Source of the DNA: Paracentrotus lividus
Lineage: Eukaryota > Echinodermata > Echinoidea > Camarodonta > Echinidae
Direction: 5' to 3'
DNA: 64,000 nucleotides
Assembly: GCA_940671915.1 (NCBI GenBank)
Contig: CALNVZ010003426.1
Coordinates: forward strand, 32,427,531-32,491,530
In this document: positions 30,859 through 42,307 of the stretch, piece by piece
Numbering within the stretch: the first letter of the stretch is position 1
How the letters are laid out: each line of letters begins with the position of its first letter
Program-made: the position numbers and the translations under genes
Notes under the pieces: generated by a model
Told to the model about the DNA's origin: nothing
What the model saw: only the letters and a program-made list of their open reading frames with translations
The model's database searches: none

Positions 30859-31029
30859 TCACCATGTTATATGGGATTCACAGAGTAATAAGCCCTTGGA
30901 TTTGGAAGCAATTAGTAGCTGTTCTTGATGGAAGATAACAGATGATGACGCAGGCAGCTGAGTCCCATCATCACTGTACACTTCAAATACCTCGTTCAAT
31001 GAGCCATGGTTGTGCCGTATATGAAGTAC
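30859..31029 (-). CDS. PON: PON-like last exon with stop
   Basis: Encodes VLHIRHNHGSLNEVFEVYSD, then SSSVIFHQEQLLIASKSKG and LLLCESHITW before TGA. Cys366 matches PON1 C353. Confidence 0.9.
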   Translation of the reverse strand, partial: VLHIRHNHGSLNEVFEVYSDDGTQLPASSSVIFHQEQLLIASKSKGLLLCESHITW

Positions 31030-34000
31030 CTACATGAACAAATGTAGAGGAAAAATAATGCTTAAGAATGCACAATTGAGAGGGTCGGTTTAATAGAGTT
31101 CTAACTCTCACTTTGGTACAAATTAAGTTAGGTACACTAATATAAAATTGGCCCAAATACAGATATCATGTCAACATAATTTCTATAAACATGTTGGTTA
31201 AATGTCATGATGTCTTTTAGCTTTCTCATTGGCCTTCACACTAATTAAGTTTCAAATGTGAGTATCTTGGAATGACACTTGTCTGGGCTAACCCTGCATC
31301 AACCCCTTTAAATTTACTCTGAAACTTCCAGGAGTTTTTAATTACAGTGAGAACAAGAAGATTTCACTCATCTTAATCCCTAGTGCACAATGTAGTCATT
31401 GTGCATTAGGGTATTCTTGAAATTGTATACAGTTTACACTGCAATGCCATCTTTTTATAAGCATATAAGTTAGATATTTACCTGTAAAATTGAAAAAAAA
31501 AGGGAAGGGAAGAACCCACTTACTTGTGAAGGTGGAGGTGTCCTCCTATGTGTCTGATAAGCTTCATATTTATAAGCAGCAGGATGATTAGCTGTCCATA
31601 CATTCCCCTTAGCATCAACAAACACCTTGTCTACCAATGATGAAAGACTCACTGATCTACCATTCTGGATTTAAAACAAAACCAAAGCCTCTGCTTACTC
31701 TTTGTAAATTTTCATACTGCTAGTGAGCTGGAATAAAAATTATTTTTCACAAATTTGTATAAATGTACCAGTACAAATTGCATACGCCAATGTTTTTTTA
31801 CTTACATATATTTTCACTATTTCAGACATAATGGGGAAATTCAAGAGAGCTTAATTTCACAATACATGTATTTTTAGTATTTTCATTGCTTTACATAGCC
31901 ATAAATGAAGAATTTTTTTCTTCTAAGACCCACTTGCGAAATTTAGTGAAAAGAAAACCACCTCAAAATAACCACTCACTTTAATATACAGTTAATGAAG
32001 GATAAATTGTGGTTACCTCATTGAAACAGGTACCTCGTCATCATGATTTCTTTACAAATTTTAATTTCTTATAATAATTTATAGTTTTTGTTACCATTTG
32101 TCAATTTTGCAGTTGATTTTATACCAAAAAATTTCTCTTGTGCCTTGAAATATATTGCATTTGCACTATAGTATACAAATCTTGAATTGTAGATTATTAC
32201 ACTGTATGAGGCCAACTCAATATAAAATAAGTGATGTGATATACATTACAGGCAGCATGAAGCTCTTTTTTGTTTAAAACCTTTTCTATGATTAAAGAAA
32301 GTATGATATATCTGGGGAGGCCTGACCACATGGTGCTGAAATTAATTGACTATGCCTATATTAGAAAAGCAGTGAGTGTTCTGTACCTGGGCTGATAAGC
32401 TGTTTGTTTCTGGGTCTCTCTGGTAAGCATGTACGCCCATACCATACAGTGATGCAATGTAGATGTACCTGGGGATGAATTAGAGAAGATAAGTTCCATT
32501 ACTTTAAATAGAGATTATTGTTTGATATCCTAAAACAGTTTGGAAAGAAATTAAAGACTTCTTGATGATTTCCAATACATTTTCATACTAAATAAAGAAT
32601 AGAGGGTAAGATCAGCTGCTTAATCGGCATATGAATGAATCAAAAAAATGTCTGAAAGCAAATCTTAGTACCAGGAGGGATTTGAGTTTGTAACACTGTT
32701 ATCCATTTTATAGAAGACTACCAAAATTATGCATACGTTTATTATGCACCGTGGTGTCTAAACATATCAAATCAATTCATATTCTCTTGCAACCAAGATG
32801 ATCTGGACTCTGTAACACAAATTTTTTCAATCAATCACAAAATGTCAATGGCCAATGACAATAACTGTTGCATGCACTTTTTGTTCAAAAGACTAACCGT
32901 TATTAAACCAATCAGCATTAATCCATCAAATGTGCAATCGATCGCAGGACCTTGTGGTTGCGTATGAGAGAGCTTTGCAAGGTGCTAATCATGGCCGAAT
33001 ATCTAATGTTTTGTTGTAAATCGCAGACACGAAAGAAGAATTCTTTTGTATAAACTTACTTTCCATCTGGTGACATATGAATTCCACTTGGCTCAAAGAG
33101 AGGGTTGGACACCATTCTGCAGGTCAAGTCACAGTAAAGGACTTTCCCCCATGGGAACATCATATAATGTTCAAAGAGCCTAGCCCCTGGATCTAGACTG
33201 TGTGCTAGATTAGTTACATACAGTTGATCAGGACCAACAGCTAAAACATCACTGAGTCTGGAAAGAAAAGGGGGTGAAGAATATGATGCTTGAAATAGTT
33301 TTTCATTGTAGCCAGTCATGTAAGAAAAGGTATTTGGACAAAAGACTAATATCATAAATTGTACATGAGCAAATCTACATGTAGTTGTGCTTCACTAAAG
33401 TAATTAACCCGTTGTATACTGAGAAATTTTTACAAAGCCGAATGAATCATGATTGTCAAGCATGCTTGCAAGAAATTCTTTTCATTTCAAGGTGAAACAA
33501 AGATAGCTTTAAATAGATCAATGTCAGATAATCTAAATTATATAAGGTCTTTATATGTTTATGCAATTATGAGTGAAATAAACGGTCGACAAAAACGATG
33601 TTCTTTGTTTCTTCAGCCCGCATATATGCGGGCTTAGTATACAACGGGTTAAGATAATGAAATACAAAAAATCTTAGAAATCTTACAAAATTTAACATTT
33701 AGATAATTAACTAATTAACAACAATTCATAATGCAATTAATTAATTAAGTACAGTATCTACATACATGCATTCATATTCCGCATGATCCAAAGATATATT
33801 TTTATATGAGGAAAAACAAGACAAAAGGCTTTGGGATACTCCTTGATTTGCTATTGACCATGGTCACACTGGGGAAATATCTTCTTCAGAATTTGCAAAT
33901 TTTCTTTAAAAAATACAATTATTCCATTCATACTAATTCACGAGTTTAATTCATTGCTTTCATGCTGCTAACATGAGCACAAATTAAACAAATATCCTGG

Positions 34001-37000
34001 TGAACCACTGATTTATTCAAACATAATTTATTCTAACACTTTCAGAACTGAGATACTAACCTTCTCATCAATGGATCGTGAATTTCTCTAAGGTATTTCA
34101 TAGTTGGTTTATCTCCTTGATTCCATTCGTACACCTCTAGAGAGTCCTTCCTTAGCTGATGGTTCACCACATATACATACATGGAACCTGTATCAGGTGG
34201 ACAATACACACAATTTGAATAACATAAGAGTTAGTTTAATAGTTTTCTTACAAATGTCGCTTAAGAGAAAAAGAGGAATACATTTCCATATACAGGTTAC
34301 TAACTAGGCAACTAACTATGCGACTATAAAGCTGCTCAAAGTAATCATATGTAAGCTGACCAAAACTTTTGTGATGTCGCTAATCATGTTTGAATCTACA
34401 TTGAGATAAACAAAATAGATTTCAATGCTGCATCTTCAAGATTAAATGTCTGAAAGCCCAAAATATCTATGTACCAAAAAGTTTCTGATTATCAACTTTT
34501 AGTTAGGTTTAGGCACTTAGTACTTCATAGTTTCCTTTTAGGCCCTGACTCAAAAGAGTCTCTGATAACAACATAGCTCTTGACAATTATTCCTCACCAG
34601 AATTGCTAACGCTGCTGAGTCCGACAGGATGAAAGGACCCGGGTGGTCGATTGGTGATGACAACTCTGGCAAAACCATGTTCAGGATTGGATAGGTTGAA
34701 TGTATGAATTGCTCCTAGTTTAGTATTAGATCTGTAATGAGACTGAAATGATGGGACAAATAAATGAAACAATCTCTCTAGGCTGATGATTAGATCTTCT
34801 TCTATCCCCTCTTCTAGATGGAGTTCTCCAGCCGAAGGTGATATACTAGCTCCAATGTTGAATTCTTGCAAAGTCTTTGGCATCGCATGCCTGCTCTAGT
34901 GCAGGGCATTTCAGTAGTGGTTCAGAATCACACTGGATAGGTATCCCCACTTCATTAGAATAGGAATTTGAATAATTGAAATTTACTCAAAGACTCGAAA
35001 ATCTTACTGACAGAAGCATTTTACATAGGAACATGTAGGCCTACATGTAAAATTCCTTCTGAGAAGTCAAAATGGCAGCAACCGGGAAGCAGTAGGAGAC
35101 CATACATTTCATAATCTATATTTACTTTTTTTTTTGGGAACATTTCTGAGTGAAATCTTTCAGACAAATAAATTAGAAAACATTAAATGTGTCATAATAA
35201 GTACAAAATATATGTACTAAGGGATTGATTGCCCTTTACAATAGGCTAAATATTATGATTTAGTACAACTCACAGAGGCTATCAGGACCAGTCCATTAGA
35301 CATCAATTCCATGTCAGCTACACCATATTCTGTAAAATAGAAGAAAATAAAAGAGGACATGAAGTACTACATTTAAATATGTTTAGACGTAAACAAAAGC
35401 TGCAACATAATACACAATTCATTAATCTTTTCCCATTACGAACGAAGAGAACTTTCACTTATTTTCTGAGTCGACCAAATTGTATATATTTCTAGTGAAA
35501 ACTAAGAATATATATATTTCTAAACATTTCTCTTATAAAATTTAGACATAGTCTACTGGTCTATATTTATTCTATTATGTGTTCTATTTCGTTGTTGAGA
35601 GCATTCCAGAAAAGGCAGAGGCAAACTTTATATACTGAAAGGGTTGTAGATATAAAACATAGCAGTGGGGTGTAAAAACACAAAGACTTACGATTAATAA
35701 CAAGTTACGATTGATTTTTCCTCGGTAGCCTCATCATGGACAGGATGCCCCAAAGTTGATGATCTTAATCTTAACCCTACTCTAAAATCATATCCAAATC
35801 CTAATCCATGACTGTACCTGATTTCCAAATGAGGCTACAGAGAAAAAAAAATCAATAACTTTTTATCAATCTTAAGTCTTTGTGTTACACCCCACAGTAC
35901 ACATAAACAAAATAAATGCTGATATCAAATTTTAGCAGGAGACCTCAATTTTTATGACTAAAACATACATTTCTATGTTTCTTTATTCCATGAGCAGTGG
36001 ATATGTTGAAATGTTCTGTTTGCAATTTTTGCTATTTTTGCAAGGTTGATCCTAGGAGTAACTGAATACATTACCTATGTTATTCAGAGCTGTACATTTT
36101 CCTGGTCTGTGTTTAAAGACTAACTTGTGATAACCCATGATGTATCTAGAAAAAAAAACATAAACAACAAACTTTATTAATATGAAGTATCATTTGTTGT
36201 TTTTTTATGGGATTTTAATGGTAAAATTCAATGGAAATACTTTCAAAAAGCAAACATAATTTTCATTATTTAAAAAAAAAAAAAATTAACTTACCATTAT
36301 TCAATAATTGGTGTTCAGATGTTCTTTTCAGTATCTGTAATGTTTTACATTTTCTTCCTCTCTCTCTAAAAAAATTCTCTTTTGTGTTGAAATACAGTGG
36401 TGGCCAAAATTATTAGAACACCTGAACCTACACAAAGTCTATGGGATTATCAATGCCCTAGTTCATTTGCCGAAATCAGATTAAAGATATCTTTTGAGTG
36501 CCATGAGTTTTCATGACTTTTTAGCATAGGGTCTTACGTATATGGTGATACCAAATTTATATAGTTTCGACCATCGGGTAAAGCGCAGCATTAAAAATAG
36601 TTGCGCTATGCGCTTTTGGTTTCCCCATAGACTTGTGTATTAAACATGTAGTCAAAATGCAAAAAAAGTAAAATGCCAATTACATATGCCGATTGCTCAA
36701 AAAGTATGAGGTAGAAGTATTAAACTTAGCAGGCTTATCCATTCTAATATACCTAATTTACATTCTAAGTTTCAACAAATTTGGTCGAATGGGGAGGGTG
36801 GATTCGCCCCCAACCTTGGTGGTGAGATGACCAAGATAACCATGCCCATTGAAGGTTAAGACCATTTTTTTAAAAATTTAATGAAGACACTTCTTCTAAA
36901 TTTAAAAAAATTTTTAAAAGGAAATTTCATGAGCAATTCAAATATGTTGAAATATTAAGGGTCATTGGAACAATGGACTTAAATAGGGGCACTGAATTAA

Positions 37001-38416
37001 AAATTTGGGGCCCTTCAAAAATAATTTAAAAATCCCCACATAAGATGTAACTACTTCACCCTGTGTTGTTATGAATGCCATTTTTGACATCCTCAGGAAA
37101 TTTCCTTTCAGAATATCTATAATTTTGTAGGGAGAGGCTTAAAATGTTTAACGTTATGACACTTTGATCCTGAAAGGGGCAAGATTCCTAAATTTTTCAA
37201 TTGGTGGTGTAACATAAAAAAGGGCGACTTGAGGCGAGTTCCCAATGCAGGGCTTTGTTATTTAGTTTTTAAAGCATAATGATGATATTCAGAGACATTC
37301 CAACCATTTTATAGGTATTTAAATGGTCAACTGAATGAAAATTATTAAAATAATTTAAATATGGTTGGTGTTCTAATAATTTTGGCCACCACTGTATGTT
37401 TCAGCAATATTTCAGCCGGGGGAGGGGTCAGAAGTGTTTTTTCATTATTCAAAACCTATTCTGTGTGAAGTAGATCTATACATGTAGTTACATAGAAATA
37501 TATTAGTAATTGTATTCACAGCAAAAAGTTGAAAAACCTTGGAGAAAAATGATGGCTACAACAAGTACAAAGTTAAAATTTATCTTAAGTGGTCCCAAAC
37601 AGACCAACATGTACCAGTGTCACCGTACAAATTACTAGTGTGCGCGGGCACACATAGAAAATGATCTTGTGAACACTCTCACACATCGGTTAACTGTTCT
37701 CTTGATGTATTCACATAAATCATTCATGTAAATCTAACATTGTTTTGCCTCTAGACTTGTGGAACAAAAACTGAATCTAAAAAGAAAGAAAAATAATGTT
37801 ATTGGCCTGTTATTAATCATTCAGAGTTAAGAAAATTTTATGGGGATGCTGAGCTTTAAAATTCTAGATGTAAAAGACTAAACGGCCAGCGCAGTAAGTG
37901 TCTGTCTGTCAGACTCAGTGACACTATTTTCATGTTAACAAAGTCAAAAGAACATAGGAATGTAAATTATTAACAAATTATTAATGTTATAAACATGAAA
38001 AAACAGGGTACATGTAGCTTGATATGTCTACTTTACTGGAGGAATATTCAGTAAGATTTAACAAAGATATGGAAGAAATAAAATATTGAAAACTCTGGCA
38101 CTTGCACTTCTGAGCTGGCCGTGCTGAAAAACCACCTCCTCAGTCGCCGCCGTACCCGCCCGGTGAAGCGGGGAAGCCAGCCTGTATGTATGATCAGTGT
38201 CTGAGCTGGCGGCTCCAACAAAACCAAAACAAAGCTAAATCTCTCTGAATTGAATGGTATTGAAAAAATTAATTGAAAGTATACTCACATAAAAGTCATT
38301 ATATGCTGCAAAACAACAAGGCCAACAAATGAAATTAACAAAAATTTCCACATCTTAGCTGAGATGTCCAGCGATGTTGACGATGTTCCTGCCTCATTTA
38401 ATTTGTCTTCTGCCAT
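30859..38416 (-). CDS. PON: Paraoxonase-like protein, nine exons, about 372 aa
   Basis: Exons in coding order on the minus strand: 38416-38289, 36145-36075, 35329-35274, 34742-34598, 34187-34061, 33257-33060, 32468-32387, 31664-31524 and 31029-30859 (stop 30861-30859). All phases agree and all borders are GT/AG. The product aligns end to end with the six-bladed propeller of vertebrate paraoxonases (355 aa) and has the same nine-exon layout: VVNH, L.D.LAVGP, ISPDGKY-like MSPDGKYIYIA, LVD, W.A.HP. Residues 22-46 form one hydrophobic N-terminal segment without a clear cleavage site, suggesting a type II anchor. Cys60 and Cys366 match the family disulfide (PON1 C42-C353). Most catalytic-calcium ligands and the H115 position are replaced (see findings), so lactonase/arylesterase activity is doubtful. 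It may be a non-enzymatic member, as the nematode MEC-6/POML-1 group is. Confidence 0.9.
31524..31664 (-). CDS. PON: PON-like exon 8
   Basis: Encodes NGRSVSLSSLVDKVFVDAKG and NVWTANHPAAYKYEAY. The PON1 D269-N270 pair is Asp281-Lys282. Confidence 0.93.
32387..32468 (-). CDS. PON: PON-like exon 7
   Basis: Encodes KYIYIASLYGMGVHAYQRD then PETNSLSAQ, matching KYVYIAELLAHKIHVYEK. Confidence 0.92.
33060..33257 (-). CDS. PON: PON-like exon 6
   Basis: Encodes RLSDVLAVGPDQLYVTN through PLFEPSGIHMSPDGK. The PON1 N168 and N224 positions are Ser178 and Ser233; D169 is kept as Asp179. Confidence 0.94.
33404..33652. mobile_element. piggyBac-type MITE in PON intron
   Basis: TTAA at 33404-33407 and 33649-33652 flank inverted ends CCCGTTGTATACT / AGTATACAACGGG. 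TTAA duplication with CCC/GGG ends is diagnostic of piggyBac-type transposition. A perfect 18-base palindrome GCCCGCATATATGCGGGC lies at 33616-33633. No transposase. Confidence 0.88.
34061..34187 (-). CDS. PON: PON-like exon 5
   Basis: Encodes GSMYVYVVNHQLRKDSLEVY and on to EIHDPLMR. VVNH retains the PON1 H134 position as His143. Confidence 0.92.
34598..34742 (-). CDS. PON: PON-like exon 4
   Basis: Encodes SHYRSNTKLGAIHTFNLSN through GSFHPVGLSSVSNSG. Acceptor TTTCAG before TCTCATTACAG is preferred to the CAG eleven bases inside, because only it keeps phase with exon 3. The PON1 H115 position is Val125. Confidence 0.87.
35274..35329 (-). CDS. PON: PON-like exon 3
   Basis: Encodes EYGVADMELMSNGLVLIAS, aligned with ETGSEDLEILPNGLAFIS. 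The PON1 E53 position is Ala71; D54 is kept as Asp72. Confidence 0.87.
36075..36145 (-). CDS. PON: PON-like exon 2
   Basis: Encodes YIMGYHKLVFKHRPGKC then TALNNI. Its Cys (residue 60) matches PON1 C42, and NNIE matches KGIE. Confidence 0.82.
36395..37394. mobile_element. Tc1/mariner-type non-autonomous element, 1,000 bp
   Basis: Perfect 28-base inverted ends starting CAGTGGTGGCCAAAATTATT (36395-36422 and 37367-37394), flanked by TA on both sides (36393-36394, 37395-37396). End sequence and TA target fit the Tc1/mariner superfamily. No transposase frame was found. Confidence 0.93.
38289..38416 (-). CDS. PON: PON-like exon 1: start codon and membrane anchor
   Basis: Starts MAEDKLNEAGTSSTSLDI, then a hydrophobic run MWKFLLISFVGLVVLQHIM. 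The start is chosen because it gives a short polar N terminus followed by an anchor, as in PONs, and ends in phase with the next exon at GTGAGT. Confidence 0.82.
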
Positions 38417-38637
38417 AAAATTTTGCGACTTTACCACTTGCACTTTGCACTACAATGAAAGGCTATTAATAGTACAGTAATAAAAAAGAATTATTATGAG
38501 TGACAACAAAAAAATGAAAAATTATTTTGTAACAATAAATGGCGACCACTTCTGACGTTTTTCATACATTTGATAATAATAGCAGTAAACTTTTAGTAAA
38601 ACTGATTATTTTTTTTGGTAATAATTAGTTCGATTGG
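38417..38637 (-). promoter_or_regulatory. Probable PON-like promoter region
   Basis: Only about 221 bases separate the PON start codon from the foldback element, so the proximal promoter or 5' UTR must lie here or in the element. No clear TATA box or other motif can be assigned. Confidence 0.35.
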
Positions 38638-38659
38638 TACGGAAGCTTAAAAGTGCCAC

Positions 38660-39250
38660 CTACAAGGCGACTTGTGTAACTCGCCAAGGCGCCTTGTTTT
38701 AGCCAAAAAGCCCAGAAGGCGGCTCGCAAAGGCGCCTTGTCTGAGACGAGAAGGCGAGAAGGTGACTTGTACAAACTCGCCAAGGCGCCTTTTCTAATAC
38801 GAGAAGGCGAGATGGCGACTTGTGCAAAGTCGTCAAGGCGCCTTGTCTAAGACGAGAAGGCGAGAAGGCGACTTGTACAAACTCGCCAAGGCGCCTTTTC
38901 TAATACGAGAAGGCGAGATGGCGACTTGTACAAAGTCGCCAAGGCGCCTTGTCTAAGACGAGAAGGCGAGAAGGTGACTTGTGAAAACTTGCCAGGGCGC
39001 CTTGTCTAAGACGAGAAGGTGAGATGGTGACTTATGCAAAGTCGCCAAGGCGCCTTGTCTAAGACGAGAAGGCGAGAAGGCGACTTGTACAAACTCGCCA
39101 AGGCGCCTTTTCTAATACGAGAAGGCGAGATGGCGACTTGTACAAAGTCGCCAAGGCGCCTTGTCTAAGACGAGAAAGCGAGAAGGTGACTTGTACAAAC
39201 TCGCCAAGGCGCCCTGTCTAAGAATAGAAGGCGAGATTGCGACTTGTACA
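38660..39250. repeat. Left 53-bp tandem array
   Basis: About 11 units containing AAGGCGCCTTGTCTAAGACG, GAGAAGGCGAGAAGGCGACT and TGTACAAACTCGCC, GC-rich inside AT-rich DNA. Confidence 0.92.
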
Positions 39251-40014
39251 AATAAAAAATTATAAAAAACTAAAAATGTTTATTTTTCATTTGAATGTAT
39301 TATCTACGATGTAAACGTTTTTCTATATTTTTGAATTGTGCACAGTTCAACGTTTAATGTTGCGACCCATGATTATTTTTTAACAAATACCATTTTGAAT
39401 TGAACCGAACTGAATGTATATTATTAAGATTGCCCTTTGTGGTAAAAAAATGGGGGGGGGGGGATGAGCATTTTTTTTTTTTTTTTTTTTTTTTTTTGGG
39501 GGGGGGGGGGGGCTTGAGCCCCCAAAAGCCCCCTGTTCCCGTAAAACAGCGCCTGATAGATATTCAGAATGGTAATGCCTTTGATAAGCATTTAAATTAC
39601 TATATTGATAGTAAGCTTTTTTTAAATTTCATTTTCAGGAAATTTGCATCCCTTCTGTTATTTTCTTTTCTTATTCCTCCGCGTTTTCCTCCCTTTATAA
39701 TTTCCTTTCACCGTGCTCTGTATTCTTTTTTTTTTGGAGATGGGGAATGAGACAACGTGGGATCAAGGCCCTTTCGGTCTCCAGCCTCCTCCCCCCTTCC
39801 CCCCTTTTCCTTTCTTTCATCATTTCCCCCTTCTTTCATCTACGTATCGTTTTTCCTTCCTTCTCCCCTATGCTTTTTTATGGAGGGGGAGGGGGATGAA
39901 AGGCCTTTTGGCGACCGGCATTCCTTCTTCCATTTTCATTTGTCTTCCTATTTTTTTCCTTTTCTCTCCTCTCCCTACCTTCTTCGTTTTTTTTTTTTTT
40001 TTTTTTTTTTCTTT

Positions 40015-40400
40015 TCTTGGCGAGTTTGCACAAGCCGCCAACTCGCCTTCTCTCTTAGACAAGATGCCTTGCGATTTTTTACAAGCCGCCTCTCTGCCTT
40101 CTCGTCTTAGACAAAGGCGCTTTGGCGAGTTTGTACAAGTCACCTTCTCGCCTTCTCGTCTTAGACAAAGGCGCCTTGGTGATTTGTACAAGTCGCTCCT
40201 CGCCTTCTCTTCTAGACAAGGCGCCTTGGCGAGTTTGTACTAGTCGCCTTCTCGCCTTCTGTCTTAAGCAAAGGCGCCTGGCGAGTTTGTACAAGTCACC
40301 TTCTCGCCTTCTCGTCTTAGACAAAGGCGCCTTGGCGATGTTGTTAGAAGTCTGCCTACTCGCTTTCTTATGTAAAACAAGGCGCCTTGGCGAGTTTCAC
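40015..40400. repeat. Right 53-bp tandem array, inverted
   Basis: About seven shorter, more decayed units in the opposite orientation to the left array (GGCGAGTTTGTACAAGTC, GCCTTCTCGTCTTAGACAA). Confidence 0.9.
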
Positions 40401-40789
40401 AAGTCGCCTTGTAGGTGGCACTTTTAAGCTTCCGTAGATTGGGGTTCAAAATTGATTTTATTCCTTTTTACACTATGCCTATGGAAATTTCTATTTTCCC
40501 AAAAAAGTATAGATTCTAGTAGAATCTTAGCCAAACATAGATCTAAATCATAATGAAAAAATATATCATAGCTACCATTTACAACCTTGTAATAAAGGCT
40601 AAAACAAGTTTTTGGGAAATTATGATTATTAGGCCCTAAGGGTTTGAGGGTTTTTTTTTTTTTTTTTTTTTTCTTAATTTATTCTTCTGTATATTACAGC
40701 CAAAATCCAACCTTTATATACGAGCAACAGTACAGTGCAGTCGGTCATTTTTAAAACGCTGAAGAAATATGACGTAATTTTTTTTAATG

Positions 40790-41160
40790 CAATCGCTACG
40801 TCACAATGCACCAGAAACAATGTCGGGTCAGCGAACTTTCCAAAAGTCTAGACGGTGCTTGCGCGTACTACGCGCATTTAATGCAAAGAAAGAACACAAA
40901 TATAAACAAAGTCGGGTCAGCGAACTTTCCGAAAGTCTAGACCAACGAACGTAGAGGGCGACAACACAATAGCAACACTGTTTTGTGTTGTCGCCCTCTA
41001 CGTTCGTTGGTCTAGACAGTGCTTGCCCGTGACGACAACACAGTACGCGCATTTATGCAATCACTACGTCACAATGCACAGAAAGAAAACAGTAGCCAAA
41101 CTCGGGTCAGCGCGAACTTTCCAAAACTCTTACGTCACAACGCAAGGAAATAAATAAATA
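40790..41160. repeat. Imperfect repeat cluster with 35-bp perfect hairpin
   Basis: GTCGGGTCAGCGAACTTTCC and ACTACGTCACAATGCA-like words occur three times. Arms 40935-40969 and 40983-41017 are exact complements (starting GTCTAGACCAACGAACGTAG) around a 13-base loop. Confidence 0.88.
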
Positions 41161-41369
41161 ATTATTAACAAAGTCGGATCTGCGATTTTGTTGTTGTTGT
41201 TCTTGTAAAGTCTATTATTTTGCTAGTAACTTTACAAACTATTCAACCTTGTAAAGTTGCCATACTTTTATTGTGATTTGGTTGTTACATGGTCTGAATT
41301 AAAATATGTAACTGTTCCAGATACGAGAAACATAATTAATATGATATTATGGAACAATAGTAATTTAAA

Positions 41370-42307
41370 AAAAAAATGCTTCGGTCTGGGAAAGAAAAGG
41401 GATTAAAAAAGTTCACCATATTCTTTATGATGGTCGTTGGAAAGATTCTGACGAAATTGCCCAGGAATATGGGTTACCTAAAATATTATTCTCTTTTAAG
41501 TTTTCATGGTTACAAAAATTACAAGATGTAGAACATGAATATACGGTTGATTTACAATTTACTGAGAGTTCAACAGGAGATAAGATATATAAATCTGTCA
41601 AAACTCAATACGAAAATAATATATTCATTGATGGTGCAAAGGAAAAGAGAAAAACCCATATATTTTAAATGCATGGAAACAGCGACTGAATTTACATTTG
41701 GATTTCAATTTTGCATTTTAAATGTCATTCTGTGCGATATAATAAAATTATTGAATTTAACTTAAAATTTTTGCATATGATTTTACCATCACGTTACAAT
41801 TTATGTAAATGGAATATTTTAGAATACAATACATGTACCTCTTGTAATACTTTTGAAACTTGAAAGCAAATGATGTTACAATATGAGAATGTAAAATTGT
41901 TTTGGAGAATTGTTTCTTTGTTAATTTTATTAAAATATTAATTGTTGGGTATGATATTGAAAACTCTAATTATGAGTTAGTAAATCTGATTATTAATTTT
42001 GCTCAAATATACAAGAATCATGTAAAAAACTTACAGTCGTATAAAAGAAGAAATGTTATAACTTTATATAGAAATCTGAAATATGAATTATTATTTTATT
42101 TGAAATGTATAAAGAAAGAGGACAGTATGGTCAGAAAATTAATTGATTTGTTGTAGGCAGCGAAAATAATTGGGGCTTTGCAATATCTTATTTTTGTTTA
42201 TGAAATTGATTTGATTTTCATTATCTGTTTATTTGTGAAAGAAAAGAAGAAAAAAAGAAAGTTATATCAATAAAGTTCTTTTGTTGAGGTAAAAGAGAAA
42301 AAAAAAA
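41370..42307 (+). mobile_element. L1/Tx1-like LINE 3' end, decayed
   Basis: One frame reads GIKKVHHILYDGRWKDSD; further on YN-K-I-I-E-F-N-x-K-F-L-H-M-I-L-P-S with K-W and a C-x2-C pair (CTSCNTFET), the C-terminal zinc-knuckle region of L1-clade reverse transcriptase proteins. It is followed by FAQIYKNHVKNLQSYKRRN, a typical tail. Frameshifts and stops break it; a short A-rich end lies near 42297-42307. Confidence 0.75.

Larger units (their letters stand above)
38638..40436. mobile_element. TU-like foldback element with 53-bp tandem repeats in its arms
   Basis: Both ends read TACGGAAGCTTAAAAGTGCC inward, with near-perfect inversion over about 58 bases. GATTGG flanks both sides (38632-38637, 40437-40442) as an apparent target duplication. 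Left arm (to about 39250) and right arm (from about 40015) consist of about 11 and 7 tandem 53-base units built around the palindrome AAGGCGCCTT; many units alternate as 106-base dimers (CTAAGACG / CTAATACG variants). The 39250-40015 core is low-complexity and has no transposase. Long inverted arms of tandem repeats are the hallmark of Foldback/Galileo and sea urchin TU elements. Confidence 0.88.

Noticed and set aside
39400-40449. Several 60-176 residue frames
   Set aside because: They lie in the core and right array of the foldback element; the apparent repeats are the 53-base units.
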